Assembly: GCF_902497745.1 (NCBI RefSeq)
Contig: NZ_CABVHJ010000006.1
Coordinates: forward strand, 124,001 to 188,000
Direction: 5' to 3'
Source: Pseudomonas fluorescens
GTDB taxonomy: Bacteria > Pseudomonadota > Gammaproteobacteria > Pseudomonadales > Pseudomonadaceae
Length of the DNA stretch: 64,000 bases
Shown here: positions 32,964-41,513 of the stretch, piece by piece
Position numbering within the stretch: position 1 is the stretch's first letter
How the letters are laid out: each line of letters begins with the position of its first letter
Notes under the pieces: generated by a model
The model's database searches: none
What the model was told of the DNA's origin: nothing
The model's input: the letters and a program-made list of their open reading frames with translations, nothing else
Program-made: the position numbers and the translations under genes

Positions 32964-33938
32964 TCAGGATTCAACCCTCACGCCCCGCCCAAACCGCTCC
33001 CGATAAACCGACGGCGGCACACCCACGACCCCACGAAACGCCACACGAAAACTCTCCACCGAACGATAACCGCAACGCTCGGCAATCTGCTCGGTATTGT
33101 CCGGCGTACTCTCCAGCAACTCCCGCGCCCGCGCCAACCGTTCATGCTGCAACCACGCCTTCGGCGACTGCCCGCTAGCCTCGGTAAAACGCCGCAGAAA
33201 CGTGCGCTCACTCATCGCCGCTTCGCTGGCCAGATCACGCACTTCCAGCGGTTCATGCAAACGCTCGCGCGCCCACTGCATCACCCGTGAAAGATCATTG
33301 CGCGGCGTCGGGCTGACCGGGGTCGGAATGAACTGCGCCTGACCGCCGGTGCGTTGCGGCGACATTACCAGACGCCGCGCCACCGAGTTGGCGACTTGCG
33401 TGCCGAAATCCCGCGCCACCAGATGCAGGCAGGCATCGATCCCGGCCGCGCTGCCCGCCGAGGTGATCAACTGACCGGAATCGACGTAAAGCACATCGGC
33501 ATCGACGGCAATCGCCGGGAAGCGCTGCGCCAGTTCCGCCGTGTAACGCCAATGGGTGGTGGCGCCGTGGCCGTCGAGCAAGCCGGTGGCCGCCAGCACA
33601 AATACACCGGAGCAGATCGACAGTAATCGCGCGCCCCGGGCATGGGCCTGGCACAGCGCGTCGATCAATGCTGGAGGCACCGCCGCGTTGCGATCGCGCC
33701 AGCCGGGAATGATGATGGTGCGCGCCTCGGCCAATAATTCCAGACCGCCGTCGGCCAGCACCTGAATGCCGCCCAAGGCGCGCATCGGGCCTTTATCGAC
33801 CGCCGCAATGGCGTGGGTGTACCACGGAAAATCGAACTCCGGCCGGGTCAGGCCGAAGACCTCCACGGCGATGCCAAACTCGAATGTGCAGAGGCCGTCG
33901 TAGGCCAGAATCGCGACCAGACCTGGTGATGTCGGCAT
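32964..33938 (-). CDS. GlxA/FtrA-type AraC family transcriptional regulator
   Basis: The product has 324 residues. The N-terminal DJ-1/PfpI-like domain (about 1-180) includes LVAILAYDGLCTFEFGIAVE and the nucleophile-elbow Cys in LLSICSGVFVLAATG. The C-terminal AraC domain has WARERLHEPLEVRDLASEAA, SERTFLRRFTEASGQSPKAW and a second helix-turn-helix near IAERCGYRSVESFRVAFRGV. It corresponds to the proteins annotated FtrA/GlxA. ATG at 33938 fits the domain start. It diverges from a rhodanese gene, its likely target. Confidence 0.87.
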   Translation of the reverse strand: MPTSPGLVAILAYDGLCTFEFGIAVEVFGLTRPEFDFPWYTHAIAAVDKGPMRALGGIQVLADGGLELLAEARTIIIPGWRDRNAAVPPALIDALCQAHARGARLLSICSGVFVLAATGLLDGHGATTHWRYTAELAQRFPAIAVDADVLYVDSGQLITSAGSAAGIDACLHLVARDFGTQVANSVARRLVMSPQRTGGQAQFIPTPVSPTPRNDLSRVMQWARERLHEPLEVRDLASEAAMSERTFLRRFTEASGQSPKAWLQHERLARARELLESTPDNTEQIAERCGYRSVESFRVAFRGVVGVPPSVYRERFGRGVRVES

Positions 33939-34039
33939 TTGGCGGAAAATTCCCGGTGAGTGTCTTGTGCGCCACTGTAGCCGCAAGCGGCCGCTCGATA
34001 AAGTCTGTTCACACCCGTTCAGATAAAGGAGCAACACCC

Positions 34040-34468
34040 ATGGTCAGTCTGGTTCGCGACATCCCCGCAGCCCCGTCGGCGATCGCCCTGATGCACTTCA
34101 GCAATCGTCTGACTTTCGAAACCGATTGTTCCGACGTGTTCAGTAGCCAGGAGGCTGGCGAGATTGATTTTGTTCTGGTCGATGTGCGCGGGCCGCTGGC
34201 CTTTGAGCGCGGGCATGTGCCGGGGGCGATCAATATCCCGAACCGGTTGCTGACGGCGGCGGAACTGGCGAACTACCCGAAATCCACGCTGTTCGTGGTC
34301 TATTGCGCCGGCCCACACTGCAACGGCGCGAACAAGGCGGCGGTGAAGCTGGCGGCGCTGGGTTACCCGGTCAAGGAGATGATTGGCGGCGTTACTGGAT
34401 GGCTGGATGAAGGCTTTCAACTGAGCGTTGAGCAAGCCGCCAAAACCGCCATCGGCTGCGAATGCTGA
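34040..34468 (+). CDS. Rhodanese-like sulfurtransferase
   Basis: The product has 142 residues and one rhodanese domain: LVDVRGPLAFERGHVPGAIN, then the active-site loop VVYCAGPHCNGANKAA, whose first Cys would carry the persulfide, and IGGVTGWLDEGF. It transfers sulfane sulfur to cyanide or another thiophilic acceptor. AAAGGAG before ATG at 34040 fixes the start. It is divergent from the FtrA-type regulator. A link to detoxifying self-made cyanide is possible since hcnABC is present, but they are not adjacent. Confidence 0.88.
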   Translation: MVSLVRDIPAAPSAIALMHFSNRLTFETDCSDVFSSQEAGEIDFVLVDVRGPLAFERGHVPGAINIPNRLLTAAELANYPKSTLFVVYCAGPHCNGANKAAVKLAALGYPVKEMIGGVTGWLDEGFQLSVEQAAKTAIGCEC

Positions 34469-34474
34469 TCCCTT

Positions 34475-34574
34475 TGTAGGAGCTGCCGCAGGCTGCGATC
34501 TCATGATCTTGCGGTAAAAAAACCAGATCAAAAGATCGTCCGAACGCGGCCCGAGCCTGCGGCAGATCCTACAG
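34475..34574. repeat. REP pair, TGTAGGAGCTGCC type, with a 15-nt insert in one arm
   Basis: TGTAGGAGCTGCCGCAGGCT is answered by an inverted arm ending GCAGATCCTACA. In the right arm the single C of GATCGCAGCC is replaced by 15 nt, TCCGAACGCGGCCCG (34539-34553). Confidence 0.9.
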
Positions 34575-34633
34575 GGAAATCAGCGATTTTCTGCGCTGGA
34601 AATGCTCTTGTCCTACAGCCTCTGCACCACGAC

Positions 34634-34667
34634 GGCGCACCCGTTGATCCCGGTCAATCGGTGCGCC
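34634..34667. other. Hairpin-forming imperfect palindrome
   Basis: GGCGCACCCGTTGA and TCAATCGGTGCGCC enclose TCCCGG, giving 8 perfect outer and 4 inner base pairs. GATCTTTC follows. It may terminate the rhodanese transcript or lie in the leader of the next gene. The remaining stretch to 34818 shows only the AT-rich promoter of the binding-protein gene. Confidence 0.55.
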
Positions 34668-34818
34668 GATCTTTCATAAGTATTTGTCGCTTAAACACAA
34701 TTTACCCTGTGCGCGCCGCCATAGACTGCCGGCCACTTCGGTGTTTGTAGCCAATTGGCCATGACCGAACGCTGAATCGAAAGCTGCCAATAAAAGCCTC
34801 CGCACACAGGAGTTATAA

Positions 34819-35598
34819 ATGAAGAAGCTAGTGATGTTCGGTGCCCTGGCACTGTCGATGTTGTCCCTGACCGCTGTGGCCGAAGACGCCAAGCCGATCC
34901 GCATCGGTATCGAAGCCGGTTACCCGCCATTCTCGATGAAAACCCCTGACGGCAAACTGACCGGTTTCGACGTTGATATCGGCGATGCGCTGTGCGCGCA
35001 GATGAAAGTCAAATGCACCTGGGTCGAGCAGGAATTCGATGGCCTGATCCCGGCGCTGAAAGTGAAGAAGATTGACGCGATCCTGTCGTCGATGACCATT
35101 ACTGATGACCGCAAAAAGAACGTCGATTTCACCATCAAGTACTACCACACCCCGGCGCGCTTCGTGATGAAGGAAGGCTCCGGTGTCAAAGCCCCGCTGA
35201 CTGAGCTCAAGGGCAAGAAAGTCGGCGTGCTGCGTGCCAGCACCCACGACCGTTACGCCACCGAAGTGTTGGTGCCAGCCGGGATCGACCTGGTGCGTTA
35301 CGGCTCGCAACAGGAAGCCAACCTCGACATGGTTTCCGGGCGTATCGACGCGATGCTGGCCGACTCGGTCAACCTGAGTGACGGTTTCCTGAAAACCGAC
35401 GCCGGCAAAGGTTTTGAATTCGTTGGCCCGACCTACGAAGACGCCAAGTACTTCGGCGGCGGCGCCGGCATTGCGGTGCGCAAGGGCGATACCGCGCTGG
35501 CCGAGCAGTTCAACAAAGCCATCACCGAAATCCGCGCCAATGGCGAGTACAAGAAAGTCCAGGACAAGTACTTCGACTTTGATGTGTACGGCCATTAA
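34819..35598 (+). CDS. Periplasmic amino acid-binding protein (ArgT/HisJ/AotJ type)
   Basis: The product has 259 residues with a signal peptide ending near residue 21 (TAVA/EDA). The mature domain [20 protein letters not shown], then [20 protein letters not shown] and [17 protein letters not shown], matches the lysine/arginine/ornithine/histidine receptors of ABC importers. CAGGAG lies 8 bases before the ATG. No permease or ATPase gene adjoins, so it likely feeds a transporter encoded elsewhere. A terminator directly follows, so the gene is monocistronic. Confidence 0.88.
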   Translation: MKKLVMFGALALSMLSLTAVAEDAKPIRIGIEAGYPPFSMKTPDGKLTGFDVDIGDALCAQMKVKCTWVEQEFDGLIPALKVKKIDAILSSMTITDDRKKNVDFTIKYYHTPARFVMKEGSGVKAPLTELKGKKVGVLRASTHDRYATEVLVPAGIDLVRYGSQQEANLDMVSGRIDAMLADSVNLSDGFLKTDAGKGFEFVGPTYEDAKYFGGGAGIAVRKGDTALAEQFNKAITEIRANGEYKKVQDKYFDFDVYGH

Positions 35599-35607
35599 TA
35601 CGCCGTA

Positions 35608-35647
35608 GAAAAAAGTGGCCCCGTTTGCGCGGTGGCCACTTTTTTTA
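35608..35647 (+). terminator. Intrinsic terminator after the binding-protein gene
   Basis: AAAAAAGTGGCC and GGCCACTTTTTTT form a stem with a loop of about 13 nt, followed by seven T. It lies 10 bp after the stop codon. Confidence 0.9.
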
Positions 35648-35670
35648 TGCTCTCTTTCTACTGATGGAAA

Positions 35671-35766
35671 TCCCTGTGGGAGCGAGCTTGCTCGCGAATA
35701 CGGTTTAACATTCAACATCTTTATTGACTGTCCAATTGCATTCGCGAGCAAGCTCGCTCCCACAGG
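35671..35766. repeat. REP pair, GTGGGAGCGAGCTTGCTCGC type
   Basis: CCCTGTGGGAGCGAGCTTGC and inverted copy flank about 44 nt, between the terminator and the deacylase gene. Confidence 0.95.
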
Positions 35767-35807
35767 GATCTCATTGATCCAGATCTACCAGACTGCAGGA
35801 GTTACCC

Positions 35808-36920
35808 ATGCAACGCATCGACCATGTTCTGCCCTGGAGCCACTTGGGCAGCGAGCGCTCGCTCAGCGTGTTTCGCTACGGCGCAGGCACCCGCAAGGTG
35901 TACATCCAGGCCAGCCTGCACGCCGATGAACTGCCGGGCATGCGCACTGCGTGGGAGCTCAAGCAGCGTCTCAATGAACTCGAACAGCAGGGCCGTTTGC
36001 AGGGCGTGATCGAGCTGGTGCCGGTGGCCAACCCGATCGGCCTCGATCAACATGTGCAAGGTGCGCACATGGGCCGCTTCGAACTGGGCAGCGGCAAGAA
36101 TTTCAACCGTGCCTTCGTCGAACTCAGCGCACCGGTCGCGGCGTTGATCGGTGAGCGTCTGGGCGCGGATGCCGAGGCCAACGTTGCACTGATCCGCCAA
36201 ACCATGGGCCAGGTGTTCGATGAGCTGCCGGCCCCAGCCTCGCAACTGGAAGCCTTGCATCGTTTGTTGCTGCGCCATGCCTGCGATGCCGACATCACCC
36301 TCGATCTGCATTGTGATTTCGACGCGGCGATTCACTTGTACGCGCTGCCGCAGCACTGGCCGCAATGGCAATCGCTGGCGGCACGTTTGAAGGCTGGCGT
36401 GGCGCTGTTGTGTGAAGATTCCGGTGGCAGCTCGTTTGATGAATCCTGCTCGACGCCGTGGTTGCGTCTGGCGCGGGCATTTCCCAATGCTGCAATTCCG
36501 GCGGCGAACCTCGCGACCACGCTGGAACTGGGCAGTATGGGCGACACCCGGGTCGATCAGGCTCAGGCCAATTGTGAGGCGATTCTCGGCTTTCTTGCCG
36601 AGCAGGGTTTTATCAGCGGCGAATGGCCGGCGGCACCGGGCGAGTGCTGTGAAGGTCTGCCGTTCGAGGGCACCGAATATCTGTTCGCGCCACACCATGG
36701 TGTGGTCAGTTTTCTGCGCAATGCCGGCGAGTGGGTGGAGAAGGGCGATGCGCTGTTTGAGGTGGTGGATCCGTTGCAGGATCGCGTGACCACCGTGCGC
36801 GCCGGCACCAGTGGCGTGTTGTTTGCGCTTGATCGCGGGCGCTATACCGAGCCGGGGATCTGGCAGGCGAAAGTGGCGGGGCGGGTGGCGTTTCGTACAG
36901 GGAAACTGACTAACGACTGA
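35808..36920 (+). CDS. Succinylglutamate desuccinylase/aspartoacylase family zinc enzyme
   Basis: The product has 370 residues of the M14-like AstE/AspA fold. Zinc ligands are H38 and E41 in SLHADELPG and H168 in LDLHCD; an Asn-Pro-x-Gly element lies in VPVANPIGLDQH and RAFVEL follows. The C-terminal part (HHGVVSFLRNAGEWVEKGDA) resembles the lipoyl-like beta domain of this group. It should remove an acyl group from an amino acid or related amide. Proximity to the amino acid receptor gene may be functional, but a terminator and REP separate them. Confidence 0.84.
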   Translation: MQRIDHVLPWSHLGSERSLSVFRYGAGTRKVYIQASLHADELPGMRTAWELKQRLNELEQQGRLQGVIELVPVANPIGLDQHVQGAHMGRFELGSGKNFNRAFVELSAPVAALIGERLGADAEANVALIRQTMGQVFDELPAPASQLEALHRLLLRHACDADITLDLHCDFDAAIHLYALPQHWPQWQSLAARLKAGVALLCEDSGGSSFDESCSTPWLRLARAFPNAAIPAANLATTLELGSMGDTRVDQAQANCEAILGFLAEQGFISGEWPAAPGECCEGLPFEGTEYLFAPHHGVVSFLRNAGEWVEKGDALFEVVDPLQDRVTTVRAGTSGVLFALDRGRYTEPGIWQAKVAGRVAFRTGKLTND

Positions 36921-36942
36921 AGGATCTTCGCTGGATTCACTG

Positions 36943-37018
36943 GCCCTTTCGCGAGCAAGCTCGCTCCCACAGGGGAATGCATTTCCAATGTGGGAGCGAG
37001 CTTGCTCGCGAAAGGGGT
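36943..37018. repeat. Short-spaced REP pair, reversed orientation
   Basis: CCCTTTCGCGAGCAAGCTCG continuing CTCCCAC, a spacer of about 20 nt, then the inverted copy. Same reverse arm order as at 32878-32949. Confidence 0.94.
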
Positions 37019-37101
37019 CATCAGCAGCACCCAACATGTTGATCCTCGCCGCAGGATGTTAGGCTCCCCCCCGAACCCGACACTCCGTGAAGGAAGGCTC
37101 T

Positions 37102-37818
37102 ATGTTGAAGGTCTTTGCTCTGTTGACCCTGCTGGCGTCCACTGCTGTGCAGGCGCAAACCACGCTGCAATCCGATCTGCCGCTCAAGTACATCGAACAG
37201 GTGCACGCCGACGCTGAGGCTCGGCCGCTGGTGATCTTCCTGCACGGCTACGGCAGTAACGAAGCCGACCTGATCGGCATGAAATTCCAACTGCCGGCGC
37301 AATACAACTACCTGTCGGTGCAGGCGCCGCTGTCATTGGGTGAAGGACGTTTCCAGTGGTTTCGCAAGAAAGGCGAAGGCGCCTACAACGGCGAGACCGA
37401 TGATCTGAAGGTCAGTGGCCAGAAGCTTCGCGACTTTATCGCGCAAGCAGCGAAGAAATATCACACCACCCCGAGCAAGGTGTACCTGATCGGCTTCAGC
37501 CAAGGCGCGATGATGACCTACGAAGTGGGGCTGAGGCCGCCAGTGGCGGTCGGTGGGATTGCGGCATTGAGCGGGCGTTTATTGCCAGTGTTGAAGGCTG
37601 AACTCAAAAGCGAAAAGCAGCCGTTGCCGCTGAACATCTTCATCGGCCACGGCACCGCCGATAATCCGGTGCCGTATAAAAACGGCACCGAGGCCAACGC
37701 GCAACTACAGAAACTCGGCTACAAACCGCAGTTCCACGCCTATCCCGGCGTCGGCCACAGTATCAGTGCGGCCGAGCTGCGTGACTTGAACGGCTGGTTG
37801 CAGCAGCTCAATCCTTGA
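37102..37818 (+). CDS. Secreted or periplasmic phospholipase/carboxylesterase-like alpha/beta hydrolase
   Basis: The product has 238 residues with a signal peptide ending near residue 18 (AVQA/QTT). The fold is alpha/beta hydrolase of the carboxylesterase 2 group: oxyanion loop FLHGYGSNEAD at 46-56, nucleophile S133 in IGFSQGAMM, Asp in IGHGTADNPVP and His in YPGVGHSIS. Substrate unknown; short-chain esters or lysophospholipids are typical. GAAGGAAGG before ATG at 37102 fixes the start. Its stop overlaps the end of the convergent gene by 11 bp. Confidence 0.85.
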   Translation: MLKVFALLTLLASTAVQAQTTLQSDLPLKYIEQVHADAEARPLVIFLHGYGSNEADLIGMKFQLPAQYNYLSVQAPLSLGEGRFQWFRKKGEGAYNGETDDLKVSGQKLRDFIAQAAKKYHTTPSKVYLIGFSQGAMMTYEVGLRPPVAVGGIAALSGRLLPVLKAELKSEKQPLPLNIFIGHGTADNPVPYKNGTEANAQLQKLGYKPQFHAYPGVGHSISAAELRDLNGWLQQLNP

Positions 37819-38365
37819 GGATGGTTTTCACCAGCGCATCGTGACCTTTCTTGTCGCTGGCGCGGGAGATCACCTGCACCAGCGCCATCTTCGTGCCGGA
37901 GCCGGCCATCAGCGTGGTGTTGAGGGTCTGGCCACCGCCCTGGGTCGCGGTGCTGTCGACCTGACGCAGGCCAAGGCCGGTGCCTTTTTGGGTCAGGCTC
38001 TTTTCACTGAGTTTGTTGAAGTCCGGCAGCGCTTTGCGCTGGTCTTCAATGAAACTCGCCACGCTGCCGTCGAGGAACTGGCCGTCGTTGTCCTTGACGT
38101 GCTGGCCTTCGGGAATCTTGTTTTCAGCGGTAATGACCACGGTTTTTGTGGCCTCGTTGGTGTACATCGTGCCCGTGGTCCCGCTCGGGCTGGTCGGCAG
38201 CGGGTCGGCGATGAAACCTTTAGGCAGCACAAAGGTGAACTTGCCATCGAGCATCGAGACTTTCTCGGTGCTGGCTTTTTCCTTCGCTGCTTGCGCGTGA
38301 AGGGCGCCGAAACCGGCGAGGGCCGCCACCAGCAGGACGACGGCTTTTTTGCTCAACAATGACAT
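37808..38365 (-). CDS. Exported protein of unknown function (DcrB-like pattern)
   Basis: The product has 185 residues with a signal peptide ending near residue 26 (HAQAA/KEK). The remainder is a single domain with LDGKFTFVLPKGFIADPLP early and ALVQVISRASDKKGHDALVK late, recalling DcrB/PsbP-like exported proteins, in which a beta sheet is packed on helices. Function is unknown. The gene is convergent with the esterase gene and shares 11 bp of 3' end with it. Confidence 0.65.
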   Translation of the reverse strand: MSLLSKKAVVLLVAALAGFGALHAQAAKEKASTEKVSMLDGKFTFVLPKGFIADPLPTSPSGTTGTMYTNEATKTVVITAENKIPEGQHVKDNDGQFLDGSVASFIEDQRKALPDFNKLSEKSLTQKGTGLGLRQVDSTATQGGGQTLNTTLMAGSGTKMALVQVISRASDKKGHDALVKTILKD

Positions 38366-38449
38366 GTGAATCTCCGGTGGATGGTCGCGCGAGGCGGGCG
38401 ATCATCCCACGGAGGGGGGCGGGCGTTCCAGCGCGAATCGTCTGAGCGG

Positions 38450-39223
38450 TTACTGCGCCTGCGCTTTCGCCAGCGGACGGGCCAACAGCCGTTTGGTCAC
38501 ACCGAGCATGGCCACCGACACCGCCACGCCTACAGCAAATCCGCTCAGGCCCATGCTCGGCAACGTCAGTGCCGAGACCAGGCAAAACGCCGAAAACGAA
38601 TACATGCCGGTCGCCGTCGCCCGTAACAATGCGGCGGTAAATGCCGGGCCGCGCGTTTGTTGCGAGAACACCGCCATCACACTGCCGAGCACCGGGAACA
38701 CCGCAAGCAAACCGCTCCAGCGCTCGCCGACGGTGCTGGCGAGCATCGTCACCACCAGGGTCAACGCGGCGCCGGCGATCATCCGCCAGATCAGTCTGTC
38801 CGACTTCGGCGCCGGGCCGTTGAGCATCGGTTGCACCGTAGGAAACAGATACGGCGATGCCAGCAACGCAACCGCCGCCGCTGCCACTGAAAACGGCAGC
38901 GACGCCGGAATCAGCGACAACACCCCAGCAATCACGGCCCACACCGACAGCGACGCCGCCAACGCCAACGGCCAGTTCGCTCGTTGCGCGACCTGCGCGT
39001 AGGTGATGCAGAACGCAATCATCGCGAACATCGCCGATAACGCCGCCACCGCCGACTGCGCGGCAAACGCCGGACCCTGCTCGATGGCGAGGAAAAACAG
39101 AATTGGCCCGACCACCACCGGCAATCCCGACAGCCACCCGGCCACACTCGGCCCCCAGCGTTTGCCCGCCAGGGAAATCAGCAGCAGAAATCCGGGAATC
39201 AGCAGCAGTTTGAGGATCAGCAC
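38450..39223 (-). CDS. Integral membrane protein of unknown function
   Basis: The product has 257 residues with eight or more closely packed hydrophobic segments and few loops. It starts LILKLLLIPGFLLLISLAGK and contains GWLSGLPVVVGPILFFLAIE, a small-residue-rich element seen in GlpM-like proteins. No transporter signature is clear. A substrate-transport or cell-envelope role is possible. It faces the chalcone-isomerase-like gene across 147 bp, with a TTTGTATACAAA palindrome between. Confidence 0.65.
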   Translation of the reverse strand: MLILKLLLIPGFLLLISLAGKRWGPSVAGWLSGLPVVVGPILFFLAIEQGPAFAAQSAVAALSAMFAMIAFCITYAQVAQRANWPLALAASLSVWAVIAGVLSLIPASLPFSVAAAAVALLASPYLFPTVQPMLNGPAPKSDRLIWRMIAGAALTLVVTMLASTVGERWSGLLAVFPVLGSVMAVFSQQTRGPAFTAALLRATATGMYSFSAFCLVSALTLPSMGLSGFAVGVAVSVAMLGVTKRLLARPLAKAQAQ

Positions 39224-39297
39224 GCAGGAGTCTCCATCCGTTGAAGGTTCGCCACGTTAGCATTGTCGATCAGCGATTGCTGCCTATGTGCGCAGTT

Positions 39298-39309
39298 TTT
39301 GTATACAAA
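39298..39309. promoter_or_regulatory. 12-bp palindrome in a divergent promoter
   Basis: TTTGTATACAAA is a perfect palindrome in the interval between the membrane protein (-) and chalcone-isomerase-like (+) genes. It could be an operator, for example of the GntR or LacI type, but no regulator gene adjoins. Confidence 0.35.
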
Positions 39310-39370
39310 GTGTCGGGAGCAATACCCGACTATGCTCTGACTATCAGGGCTTGCCGGAGTCGATGCCGCG

Positions 39371-39907
39371 ATGAACAGAACACCGAAGGTGTTGCGGGGA
39401 TGCTGCGGCATCGGCTTGTGGGCGCTATTGCTGACGCCAACCTGGGCCAATTGGCAGGACGCCGTGCCCGGCGCGCAAATCATCGGCACCGGCGATTACA
39501 GCGTGTTCGGTTTCGATGTGTACAACGCGCGCCTGTGGAGCGCCGCGCGACCCTTGGTCGACGGCCAGCCGTTTGCGCTGGAACTGATCTACCGCCGCAA
39601 TATCTCTCGCGACGATCTGGTCAAGGCCAGCGTCGACGAAATCAAACGTCTGGCCGATGGCCGCGTCAGCCCGGCGCAATTGGCCGGTTGGCAAATACAG
39701 ATGCAGCAATCGTTCGTCGATGTGCAGGCCGGCACGCGGATTACCGGCGTGTACCTACCGGGGCAGGGCGCGCGGTTTTTTGTCGGTCAGCAGTTGCAGC
39801 ACGAGATTGATGACCCGCTGTTTGCCCGAGCGTTTTTTGCTATCTGGCTGGATCCGCGCACACGCAGTCCGGAGTTGCGCGAACAGTTGTTGGGGGTGAG
39901 TCGATAA
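39371..39907 (+). CDS. Chalcone isomerase-like exported protein
   Basis: The product has 178 residues, with a signal peptide ending near residue 26 (PTWA/NWQ). The mature part GTGDYSVFGFDVYNARLWSA, then FALELIYRRNISRDDLVKAS and GTRITGVYLPGQGARFFVGQ, matches the bacterial chalcone isomerase-like domain. Bacterial members are not known to act in flavonoid synthesis, and ligand binding in the periplasm is more likely. A REP element follows the stop. Confidence 0.82.
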   Translation: MNRTPKVLRGCCGIGLWALLLTPTWANWQDAVPGAQIIGTGDYSVFGFDVYNARLWSAARPLVDGQPFALELIYRRNISRDDLVKASVDEIKRLADGRVSPAQLAGWQIQMQQSFVDVQAGTRITGVYLPGQGARFFVGQQLQHEIDDPLFARAFFAIWLDPRTRSPELREQLLGVSR

Positions 39908-40009
39908 GAGCAAAAGATCGTCCGATCGCGGCCCGAGCCTTCGGCAGCTCCTACATTGGAATGCACTCTCCTGTAGGAGCTGCCGAAGGCTGCGATCTTT
40001 TGCGCTTCA
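39908..40009. repeat. REP pair, TGTAGGAGCTGCC type, with a 15-nt insert in one arm
   Basis: The right arm CTGTAGGAGCTGCCGAAGGC is normal. In the left arm the C of GATCGCAGCC is replaced by TCCGATCGCGGCCCG (39921-39935), as in the element at 34475-34574. It lies just upstream of mntH. Confidence 0.92.
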
Positions 40010-40065
40010 AGGCTGTGGCGGAAACCTCTAAGCTGCGTCTTTCCGACTTGTTTCTGGATGTGTGC

Positions 40066-41385
40066 GTGAAATTCAGCTTGCCCAAAATCGCCACCGCGCC
40101 GTTTTGCCCGCCGGAAGTGGCCGGCAGTGTCGCGGTAGATCCCAATGCCTCATTCTTCAAACGCGTGCTGCGTTTTGCCGGTCCCGGTTTGCTGGTGTCG
40201 ATCGGCTACATGGATCCGGGCAACTGGGCCACCGCCATCGAGGCCGGTTCACGCTTCGGTTACAGCCTGTTGTTTGTGGTGTTGCTGGCGAGTCTGGCGG
40301 GCATGGTCGTGCAGTGCTTGTGCTCGCGACTGGGCATCGCCACCGGTCGCGATCTGGCGCAACTGTCCCGCGAGCGCTACAGCACACCGACCGCGCGCTT
40401 GCAGTGGGTGCTGGCGGAAATCTCGATCATCGCCACCGATCTGGCCGAAGTGCTTGGGTGTGCGCTGGCGTTCCATTTGCTGCTCGGTTGTTCGCTGACC
40501 TTCGGCATTGCCCTGACCGCGTTCGACACCTTGCTGGTGCTGGCCCTGCAAAATCGCGGTTTCCGCCGGCTGGAAGCGATCATGCTGGTATTGGTCGCGA
40601 CCATCGGCGTGTGTTTTTTCGTTGAACTGTTGCTGATCAAACCGTACTGGCCGGATGTCGCCCAAGGCTTCAAACCGTCGCTGGCGGCGATTGGTGAAGC
40701 GGCGCCGTTGTACCTGGCGATCGGTATTCTCGGCGCAACGGTGATGCCGCATAACCTCTATCTGCACACCTCGATCGTGCAGACGCGGATGATCGGCAAG
40801 GACCTGGCGAGCAAGCAGGACGCGGTGAAACTTGCGCGCATCGACACCATCGGTTCGCTGGCGCTGGCGTTGCTGGTCAATGCGGCGATCCTGATTCTCG
40901 CGGCAGCGGCGTTTCACCAGTCCGGGCACACCGACGTGGTGGACATTCAGGACGCTTACCACCTGCTTGATCCGCTGGTTGGCGGTGCGCTGGCCAGTGT
41001 GTTGTTCGGCGTGGCGTTGCTCGCATCAGGGCAGAGTTCGACCTTCACCGGCACCATCGCCGGCCAGGTGATCATGGAGGGCTACCTGAACCTGCGGATT
41101 CCGTGCTGGCAGCGCCGCTTGATTACTCGCGGACTGGCGTTGATTCCGGCGTTTATCGGCGTGTGGCTGATGGGCGATAACGCGATCGGCAAATTGCTGG
41201 TGTTGAGTCAGGTGGTGTTGAGTCTGCAGTTGCCGTTCGCCTTGTATCCATTGATCCGCATGACTAATGATAAAAAGCTGATGGGGCCGTTTGTGAATCG
41301 CTGGCCAACCCGGGTGTTGGCGTGGGGGTTGTTTGTGGTGATCAGCGGCGCTAACAGCTGGTTGATTTTGCAGTGGGCGGCTTGA
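40066..41385 (+). CDS. mntH: Nramp family Mn2+/Fe2+:H+ symporter MntH
   Basis: The product has 439 residues and about eleven membrane helices. The Nramp metal-site motifs are intact: GYMDPGNWATAIEAG in the first helix and MPHNLYLHTSIVQTR in the sixth. It imports manganese or other divalent metals with protons. The start is uncertain: GTG at 40066 (KFSLPKIATAPF) gives a normal N-terminus, while the frame is open back into the REP element at 39961. The promoter probably lies within or next to the REP, and no MntR-type box was recognised. Confidence 0.9.
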   Translation: MKFSLPKIATAPFCPPEVAGSVAVDPNASFFKRVLRFAGPGLLVSIGYMDPGNWATAIEAGSRFGYSLLFVVLLASLAGMVVQCLCSRLGIATGRDLAQLSRERYSTPTARLQWVLAEISIIATDLAEVLGCALAFHLLLGCSLTFGIALTAFDTLLVLALQNRGFRRLEAIMLVLVATIGVCFFVELLLIKPYWPDVAQGFKPSLAAIGEAAPLYLAIGILGATVMPHNLYLHTSIVQTRMIGKDLASKQDAVKLARIDTIGSLALALLVNAAILILAAAAFHQSGHTDVVDIQDAYHLLDPLVGGALASVLFGVALLASGQSSTFTGTIAGQVIMEGYLNLRIPCWQRRLITRGLALIPAFIGVWLMGDNAIGKLLVLSQVVLSLQLPFALYPLIRMTNDKKLMGPFVNRWPTRVLAWGLFVVISGANSWLILQWAA

Positions 41386-41412
41386 GCCAGCATTTGCGGT
41401 GACTGGGGTGGC

Positions 41413-41508
41413 CTCTTCGCGAGCAGGCTCGCTCCCACATTGTTCGAGTTGATCACAACAGTGTGTACACCCCATAACCCTGTGGGAGCGAGCCTGCTCG
41501 CGAAGACG
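41413..41508. repeat. REP pair, reversed orientation
   Basis: CTTCGCGAGCAGGCTCGCTC and the inverted arm CCTGTGGGAGCGAGCCTGCT flank about 50 nt, between the convergent mntH and P450 genes. Confidence 0.94.
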
Positions 41509-41513
41509 GACTA

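Noticed and set aside
39961..40065. N-terminal extension of MntH from 39961
   Set aside because: The 35 extra codons translate REP sequence (SPVGAAEGCDLL) and precede no known MntH N-terminus; the GTG at 40066 fits better.
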